Assembly: GCA_017628435.1 (NCBI GenBank)
Contig: JAGBZE010000175.1
Location: forward strand, 1 to 10,976
Direction of reading: 5' to 3'
Source: Akkermansia sp.
Lineage (GTDB): Bacteria; Verrucomicrobiota; Verrucomicrobiia; Verrucomicrobiales; Akkermansiaceae
Length of the DNA stretch: 10,976 bases
The translations under genes were made by a program, and so were the position numbers. This document shows, piece after piece, positions 7,105 through 10,976 of the stretch. The notes beneath the pieces were generated by a model that was not told where the DNA came from, did no database searches, and saw nothing but the letters and a program-made list of their open reading frames with translations. Position 1 is the stretch's first letter, and each line of letters begins with the position of its first letter.

Positions 7105-8130
7105 ATGCATTCCATACCGGCAGAAAAGTTAGACGCACTGTGCCGCCGTCGCTGTGCCTTTGCGCTTTACTGTCTGCCGGGCGCGCAGAAACCGGTCTTC
7201 TGCATGGCTGAGGATGGCCGCACCGAAGATGACCCCATTTTCAAGAACGGTTTCCTCTTTGCCACCTTTGAGGGCAACAGCCTGTTCATCCCTGATGAGC
7301 TGAGCGAAGTGCCGGAGGCAGAACGATGGGAAGAGCTGGAGCTCATCCCCCAGGAAGCACCCACGCCCCGCGGGAAGTATGCCGCCTTATTCGAGCACTA
7401 CACCGGCCTCATCAAAAGCGGCCAGCTGCGCAAGATTGTGCTGGCACGTACCGCAGATGTCCCGGTTGAACAGACATTCTCTCCTGCCCGTGCCTTCGAG
7501 GCCGCCTGCCGTCAGAACCCTGCCGCGTTCAAGGCGCTGGTGCATACGCCGCAGTATGGCACCTGGCTGTTCTGCACGCCGGAGCAGCTCGTCACCGGCA
7601 GCGGCGACCGCTGGCACACCATGGCTCTGGCAGGCACCCGCATTCCCAATCTCCTGCCCTGGGATGCCAAGAACCGCCGCGAACAAGCACTGGTGACCGA
7701 TTTTATACGCGAGATACTCACCCCCCTGGCCGATGAGATTCTGGAATCCCCGCTGGAAAATCTCCGCGCCGGGCGCATCGAGCACCTCTGCACCCGTTTC
7801 AGCTTCCATATGCCACCCGGCAGGCTTCTCGCGCTGCTGGATCAGCTGCATCCCACACCGGCGGTCTGCGGTTCACCCGTGGCGGAAGCCCGCCAGGTGC
7901 TGCAGCAGTACCCGGATGTCGACCGCTCCTGCTACGCCGGGTATCTGGGTCCCTGGGGACACGGTAGTGTGCAGCTTTACGTATCGCTGCGCTGCATGCA
8001 GATTTTCAACGGATTCTGCCGACTCTACGCCGGAGGCGGCATCATGCCCGACTCCGTTGAGGAACAGGAATGGCAGGAAACGGTAAACAAAATGGCCTGC
8101 ATGCAGCAGGCCATTGAGGAAGCTCATTGA
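7105..8130 (+). CDS. menF: Isochorismate synthase (MenF/EntC-type chorismate-binding enzyme)
   Basis: Converts chorismate to isochorismate, the first committed step of menaquinone or of catecholate siderophores; menaquinone is the more likely use here. It has 341 residues from ATG 7105. Chorismate-binding motifs in order are RKIVLAR (109-115, K110 as the likely general base), MALAGTR (173-179), KNRREQALV (189-197, with Q where many relatives have H), LHPTPAVCG (248-256), DRSCYAGYLG (273-282) and AGGGIMPDSVEEQEWQET (309-326, with metal-binding glutamates). The loop between MALAGTR and KNRREQ is short, as I recall for Bacteroidetes-type MenF. Other men genes are not in the window. GTG 7051 and ATG 7093 are in-frame alternatives; the promoter position favours 7105. 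The last 7 nt overlap the convergent HdeD-like gene. Confidence 0.88.
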   Translation: MHSIPAEKLDALCRRRCAFALYCLPGAQKPVFCMAEDGRTEDDPIFKNGFLFATFEGNSLFIPDELSEVPEAERWEELELIPQEAPTPRGKYAALFEHYTGLIKSGQLRKIVLARTADVPVEQTFSPARAFEAACRQNPAAFKALVHTPQYGTWLFCTPEQLVTGSGDRWHTMALAGTRIPNLLPWDAKNRREQALVTDFIREILTPLADEILESPLENLRAGRIEHLCTRFSFHMPPGRLLALLDQLHPTPAVCGSPVAEARQVLQQYPDVDRSCYAGYLGPWGHGSVQLYVSLRCMQIFNGFCRLYAGGGIMPDSVEEQEWQETVNKMACMQQAIEEAH

Positions 8131-8705
8131 TTTTCGCTCGTTTCTCCCCTCGGCGCCAGCGCAAGGAACATCAGCGTCCAGCCGGAGAATATCATCTCGA
8201 CCGCAATGAGGGTGCCGATGAACCACGCAGAGGATTCCGGCCAGCCCCAGATAATCATCACGCCCAGCACCAGAGAAATAAGCGCATTGAAAAAACGCCA
8301 GAATCCCCCATTGCTCCGGCGCATACCGATGGCCACCCCCATACGCATGATGCCCACAGTGAAGAGACAGGCGCCTATGAAAAGAGTCCACCATTCCATA
8401 GAGAGCATAGGCATAAGCACGGTGAATACACCCACCACCAGGTAAAGTACAGCGGCCAGCAGGTTCCACCACCTGTCCTCTCGTCGGGTGATACACTGCA
8501 CCAACCGCACCAGACCAGCCACACCCAGCACAAACCCGCTTACCCACACGGCAGAAAGCCCCAGCATGAGCGGAAAACTGAGTAATATGAAGCCCAGCAC
8601 CAGCTCCAGCACCGCCAACACGCATGCCACCCAGGGGCGCGACATCAGACGGCAGCCGACATTACAGGCGCAGAAATTGCGCTCCTCCTGATTATTGGCA
8701 TCCAT
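8124..8705 (-). CDS. HdeD-like (DUF308) integral membrane protein
   Basis: A 193-residue inner-membrane protein with six hydrophobic segments at about 24-44, 48-70, 80-100, 104-126, 136-154 and 160-183. It has the paired-helix pattern and G-rich repeats (LELVLGFILL, SLVLGVMIIWG) of HdeD/DUF308 proteins. HdeD in E. coli is linked to acid resistance; the molecular mechanism of the family is not established. The N-terminus carries an unusual FCACNVGC cluster (C12, C14, C18). The start ATG has a strong SD and lies inside the SOD coding end, a 14-nt overlap, so expression with SOD is likely. The 3' end overlaps menF tail to tail by 7 nt, with no terminator visible. Confidence 0.83.
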   Translation of the reverse strand: MDANNQEERNFCACNVGCRLMSRPWVACVLAVLELVLGFILLSFPLMLGLSAVWVSGFVLGVAGLVRLVQCITRREDRWWNLLAAVLYLVVGVFTVLMPMLSMEWWTLFIGACLFTVGIMRMGVAIGMRRSNGGFWRFFNALISLVLGVMIIWGWPESSAWFIGTLIAVEMIFSGWTLMFLALAPRGETSENQ

Positions 8706-9345
8706 ACTTTTTCTCCTTGTTCTGATTAAAGCGTTTCTCCACCGTGCGCCAGCAAATCTGGTTCATGAAAGCATTGATGTAGTTAGCCCGGTTATTCGCA
8801 TAGCGCAGATAATAAGCGTGTTCCCACACATCGCACACCAGCAGCGGACGCATCCGCGGAAGCAGCGCATCCTGGTGCCGGTGTGCCGCCAGCACCACCA
8901 GCTCATGGCTCACGGCATCCGTAGCCAGCACCGCCCAGCCACTCCCCTGCACCCCCAGCGCCGCATTGCGGAACACCCGCACAAAACCATCATACGAACC
9001 AAAGGAGGAATCAATGGCTGCAGCCAGACAGCATTCGGGGCGCTGCCCGCGCTCCGGCGACATATTGCCCCAATAAAGCATATGCATCATATGCCCGGCC
9101 AGGTTGAAGGCTAATTGGCGAGCCACTGCCGGAACCAGAGATTCCGATTCCTCGCCCCGGGCAATGCGCCGCATCCTCGCAACGGCATCATTGGCACCGG
9201 CTACATAAGCAGCATGGTGGCGGGAATGATGCAGATCCAGGGTTTCTGCATCCAACAGTGGCTCAAGAGCGGTCAATTCGTAAGGTAACGGCGGCAACAC
9301 ATACTGGCCATCCGCATAGCCATCGCGTAAACAAATTGTGTTCAT
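8692..9345 (-). CDS. Superoxide dismutase, Fe/Mn family
   Basis: Dismutates superoxide to oxygen and hydrogen peroxide in the cytosol. It has 217 residues from ATG 9345, with no signal peptide. The four metal ligands are H39 (in LDLHHSRHHAAYV), H88 (in NLAGHMMHMLYWGNMSP), D172 and H176 (in CDVWEHAYYLRY). The active-site glutamine appears to be Q158 (HRHQD), with GH at 84-85. This is the arrangement seen in Mn-type rather than Fe-type enzymes, so Mn-dependent or cambialistic is my guess. It lies 41 nt downstream of the PP2C gene and overlaps the HdeD-like gene. A TTG at 9375 would add ten residues with no SOD similarity and is rejected. The C-terminal tail is lysine/asparagine-rich. Confidence 0.94.
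   Translation of the reverse strand: MNTICLRDGYADGQYVLPPLPYELTALEPLLDAETLDLHHSRHHAAYVAGANDAVARMRRIARGEESESLVPAVARQLAFNLAGHMMHMLYWGNMSPERGQRPECCLAAAIDSSFGSYDGFVRVFRNAALGVQGSGWAVLATDAVSHELVVLAAHRHQDALLPRMRPLLVCDVWEHAYYLRYANNRANYINAFMNQICWRTVEKRFNQNKEKKYGCQ
8713..8718 (-). promoter_or_regulatory. Strong Shine-Dalgarno site for HdeD-like gene
   Basis: AAGGAG on the minus strand ends 7 nt before ATG 8705. It lies inside the SOD coding sequence. It shows that this genome does use canonical SD sites, in contrast to the leaderless-type starts elsewhere in the window. Confidence 0.8.
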
Positions 9346-9355
9346 GCAGAAGAGA

Positions 9356-9362
9356 CACCTCC
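9356..9362 (-). promoter_or_regulatory. Shine-Dalgarno site for superoxide dismutase
   Basis: GGAGGTG on the minus strand lies about 10-12 nt before ATG 9345. The spacing is slightly long but workable. It supports ATG 9345 as the start. Confidence 0.6.
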
Positions 9363-9386
9363 CCCCGCTGCACAATTCAGTGTTTG

Positions 9387-10109
9387 TTATATGTCAATGG
9401 AAACAATCGTCGTATTATCCGCGTAGGGATCATCCATCGCCTGACACGCCTCGATGATAGCCACAGGCAAGCTCCCCTCACGATTATCCAGAATATTACG
9501 CCCCACACTCGTCAGCAGCTCCGGTGCAAGCAAATCCTCACAGCCATCCGTGGCCAGCAGCACCCGATCATTCGGCAGCAAGGGGTAAGGAATCGCAGGA
9601 GCATCCACCATATCCAAGGGTTCACCAGTCACAGCGCTGCGCAGCACATGCCCGCGGCGAAGCGCCTCCTGAGCCGTCATGCCGGCGCCGATGTAAGCGC
9701 GGAACACATCGCGATACGAATGATCTTGATTCAGACGAATCAAACGTCCGCCGCGCCAGAGATACAAGGCAGAATCACCCACACTCACCCAACGCAGCAC
9801 ACCAGCCCCGGCAAACGCCGCCACCAGAGTAGTGCCGCCATATACGCCGCGGCTCTCAAATGACTCACGCACCGCATCATTGGCATCCTCCAGCGCCGTA
9901 CGCAGACGAGCTCCTGGCGCTGCAGATTTATTCTTCTCAAAAGAACGCAAAAATGCCTCCGTTGCGAGAGTTGAAGCCATAGCACCATCATGATGCCCGC
10001 CCATACCATCGCACACCACAGCGAGCACACCATCCGGGAAGAACTTCACCACATAGGCGTCCTCCTGCTTACGGCGCATGCCAATCCACTGTGCAGCCTT
10101 TGCAATCAT
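9387..10109 (-). CDS. PP2C-family (PPM) Ser/Thr protein phosphatase
   Basis: A soluble, metal-dependent phosphatase that removes phosphate from Ser/Thr residues. It has 240 residues from ATG 10109, the size of a minimal bacterial PP2C. Motifs in order are RRKQEDA (12-18), VVCDGMGGHHDG (31-42, metal ligand D34), GGTTLVAA (91-98), VSVGDSALYLWRGG (108-121), LRSAVTG (156-162), LLATDGCEDLL (184-194, D188) and DNTTIVSI (231-238, D231). All expected metal-binding aspartates are present, so it should be active. It has no extra sensor or membrane domain. The only kinase-like protein in the window is the distant pseudokinase. It leads a minus-strand run with SOD and the HdeD-like gene. A TTG at 10148 would extend it through the upstream palindrome and is rejected. 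Confidence 0.92.
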   Translation of the reverse strand: MIAKAAQWIGMRRKQEDAYVVKFFPDGVLAVVCDGMGGHHDGAMASTLATEAFLRSFEKNKSAAPGARLRTALEDANDAVRESFESRGVYGGTTLVAAFAGAGVLRWVSVGDSALYLWRGGRLIRLNQDHSYRDVFRAYIGAGMTAQEALRRGHVLRSAVTGEPLDMVDAPAIPYPLLPNDRVLLATDGCEDLLAPELLTSVGRNILDNREGSLPVAIIEACQAMDDPYADNTTIVSIDI

Positions 10110-10115
10110 TTGAGA

Positions 10116-10140
10116 CTTATAAATATCATAGAATGATATT
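10116..10140 (-). promoter_or_regulatory. PP2C upstream region: palindrome and possible -10
   Basis: AATATCAT (10122-10129) pairs with ATGATATT (10133-10140) around a 3-nt centre. Directly downstream on the minus strand, TATAAG (10121-10116, 5/6 to -10) ends 6 nt before ATG 10109. The -35 at 17 nt spacing is poor (GTGTAA), so an activator binding the palindrome is possible. Confidence 0.4.
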
Positions 10141-10205
10141 ACACGCAAGAAAAATGAATTCTCTCCCCCGGCTTTTTTGTCCTACTAGGAAATGCCTGCC
10201 TCGCA

Positions 10206-10595
10206 CTATTTCTTCCTCCAGGTCAAACGCCCTGCGTCGTCATGACAAAGGACGAGCGTTCCGCGTACATATGGAATCACATAAAAAGTTGACCAAAGTC
10301 GCCCGCTCTCCCACTGGGCCATCTGTCGAAAATTATCGAAATTACGCACAGCCAAATCTCCATGCATTCCTTGATAAATCTCCACAGGCATATCATTATC
10401 AGGCAGATACAAAGGCCAATCCATAGTCTCTCCCGGCTTCAGAACATTAGAATACTCCCCGCAGCTAATCCGGCAAGACTGCGGGCTATCGTTCATCACT
10501 TCAGTATATAAATACGCATGACAGGCCACCAGAGACATAGCCCACGCAGCAAGCAACAGAATCCTTCCCCTATGCAAAAAAAGTGAAATAAGCAT
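10206..10595 (-). CDS. Small putative lipoprotein, function unknown
   Basis: A 129-residue protein not recognised from any family. The N-terminus is a lipoprotein signal with a basic HRGR (8-11), a hydrophobic stretch and lipobox LVAC (22-25), so C25 would be lipidated. The mature part of about 105 residues looks beta-rich, with cysteines at 41, 45 and 117 and several Trp/Tyr. ATG 10595 is chosen because a perfect consensus promoter ends 7 nt upstream. The longer frame from ATG 10655 would translate that promoter and spoil the lipoprotein signal. Base composition is noticeably more AT-rich than its neighbours, which may mean less constraint or later acquisition. It stands alone, 96 nt upstream of the PP2C start, and might be co-transcribed with it. 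Confidence 0.7.
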   Translation of the reverse strand: MLISLFLHRGRILLLAAWAMSLVACHAYLYTEVMNDSPQSCRISCGEYSNVLKPGETMDWPLYLPDNDMPVEIYQGMHGDLAVRNFDNFRQMAQWESGRLWSTFYVIPYVRGTLVLCHDDAGRLTWRKK

Positions 10596-10602
10596 CTTCC
10601 AG

Positions 10603-10631
10603 ATTATAAACGACAGAGCTATTATTGTCAA
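10603..10631 (-). promoter_or_regulatory. Perfect consensus sigma70 promoter, leaderless
   Basis: On the minus strand, TTGACA (10631-10626), a 17-nt spacer and TATAAT (10608-10603) form an exact consensus promoter. Seven nt then lead to ATG 10595. There is no room for a leader or a usable SD site, so the lipoprotein mRNA should begin at its start codon. Confidence 0.85.
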
Positions 10632-10657
10632 TCGAGCATTCGAAGCCAGTCCCATTC

Positions 10658-10843
10658 ACGCGCCGCAAGGCGCGTTTTCACCTTTCATGCACAAACGGCA
10701 CGTTTGTGCTTTCATTCGCGCCCTCAGGCGCGTTTTCGTTCGTTTTCGCCCCACGCGGCGCAGCCGCGTGCTCTATTCAGAACCCGCACCAGCGGGTGGC
10801 AGCCAGTAGCCCAGAGTGCAGCCGCCTTGGCGGCGAAACTCTG
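10658..10843. repeat. Cluster of six compact hairpins
   Basis: Stems in order: ACGCGCC/GGCGCGT with loop GCAA (10658-10675, then TTTT); GCACAAACG/CGTTTGTGC with loop GCA (10689-10709); CGCGCC/GGCGCG with loop CTCA (10717-10732, then TTTT); CACGCGGC/GCCGCGTG with loop GCA (10752-10770); ACCCGC/GCGGGT with loop ACCA (10782-10797); and a longer one, CAGAGT-GCCGCC/GGCGGC-ACTCTG (10812-10843), with a TT loop and an internal 3x3 bulge. All arms are perfect. The first and third are near copies of one module, sharing GGCGCGTTTTC. Confidence 0.8.
10731..10748. repeat. Direct repeat CGTTTTCG x2
   Basis: CGTTTTCG occurs at 10731-10738 and again at 10741-10748 with TT between. It joins the third and fourth hairpins. 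Confidence 0.7.
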
Positions 10844-10872
10844 AGAAAGAGCAATAAATCGATTCAGAACCC
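10775..10872. repeat. Direct repeat ATTCAGAACCC, 87 bp apart
   Basis: ATTCAGAACCC occurs at 10775-10785 and 10862-10872. A second word, GAGCAAT, is also repeated nearby (10849-10855 and 10883-10889). The copies suggest that the hairpin region grew by local duplication. Confidence 0.65.
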
Positions 10873-10942
10873 CGAGCACAGCGAGCAATCGTGTGTTTTG
10901 TCATACTAAAACGCGAGATTTTGAAGGTTGCAGTTCCCCTCA

Positions 10943-10965
10943 CACCGGAATCATAAATTCAGGTG
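10943..10965. repeat. Imperfect hairpin near window end
   Basis: CACCGGAAT (10943-10951) pairs with ATTCAGGTG (10957-10965) with one mismatch and a 5-nt loop, followed by GCTTTCT. It could be a weak terminator for the + strand, but the T-run is poor and no gene precedes it. Confidence 0.35.
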
Positions 10966-10976
10966 GCTTTCTATCA

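Larger units (their letters stand above)
10656..10976. other. Gene-free hairpin-rich intergenic region
   Basis: No credible gene is present. The one open frame here (10625-10909, +) is antisense to the lipoprotein promoter and its sequence only mirrors the repeats. The region holds at least six short-loop hairpins, several direct repeats and a last imperfect hairpin near the window end. No gene start, tRNA or promoter could be recognised. Confidence 0.7.

Noticed and set aside
9369..9397. SOD promoter from TTGACA on the minus strand at 9397-9392
   Set aside because: The -35 is perfect, but no acceptable -10 lies 16-18 nt downstream (TGTGCA at 17). SOD has a good SD site and probably reads from the PP2C transcript.
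10180..10190. TCCTA-C-TAGGA palindrome between the lipoprotein and PP2C genes
   Set aside because: It is too short to separate from chance and has no clear relation to a promoter; a minus-strand terminator was not supported by a T-tract.
10625..10909. 94-codon plus-strand frame across the hairpin region
   Set aside because: It starts inside the opposing lipoprotein promoter, and its apparent protein repeats (FAPxGA) just translate the DNA repeats. There is no RBS and no family likeness.
10656..10920. CRISPR array
   Set aside because: Repeats are short, unequal and irregularly spaced, and there are no uniform spacers or cas genes.

Overview
The window reads as ordinary chromosome of a moderately GC-rich Gram-negative bacterium. 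The protein mix points to Verrucomicrobiota, most likely an Akkermansia-like gut lineage. The reasons are a secreted GH29 fucosidase, a short isochorismate synthase of the kind I associate with Bacteroidetes-type menaquinone pathways, an FtsH with an enlarged periplasmic region, and ankyrin-like and pseudokinase proteins. This placement is inference from protein style, not from a marker gene. No phage, transposase, CRISPR array, rRNA or tRNA was seen, and no gene is cut by the window edges.

Layout: 1-146 is an intergenic region with two tight hairpins and a possible promoter. 147-2843 (+) holds ftsH and rsfS, closed by a strong hairpin/T-tract terminator at 2866-2908. 2907-6262 (-) is a three-gene run transcribed leftward: a secreted alpha-L-fucosidase, a kinase-like protein lacking catalytic residues, and a membrane-anchored ankyrin-like protein that overlaps the pseudokinase gene by 4 nt. 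6262-6341 is a compact divergent promoter. 6341-8130 (+) holds an acyl-ACP thioesterase-family double-hotdog protein and isochorismate synthase (menF), each with its own promoter. 8124-10109 (-) is a run of PP2C phosphatase, Fe/Mn superoxide dismutase and an HdeD-like membrane protein, probably a stress operon. 10206-10595 (-) is a small orphan lipoprotein. 10656-10976 has no credible gene and is packed with short-loop hairpins and direct repeats.

The most interesting signal is in the promoters. Four starts (6262 minus, 6341 plus, 7105 plus, 10595 minus) lie only 7-8 nt beyond the -10 box of a TTGACA-17-TATAAT-type promoter, so transcription should begin at or next to the start codon. These genes have no Shine-Dalgarno site, while others in the window (HdeD-like, SOD) do. 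This suggests routine leaderless translation alongside SD-led translation. The divergent fucosidase/thioesterase region adds three well-formed palindromes and two mirror-image promoters whose -35 boxes are 5 bp apart, so they should exclude each other. Other points worth checking are an apparent tandem duplication of the FtsH periplasmic domain, the fucosidase/pseudokinase/ankyrin gene run, and the thioesterase next to menF as a possible DHNA-CoA thioesterase.
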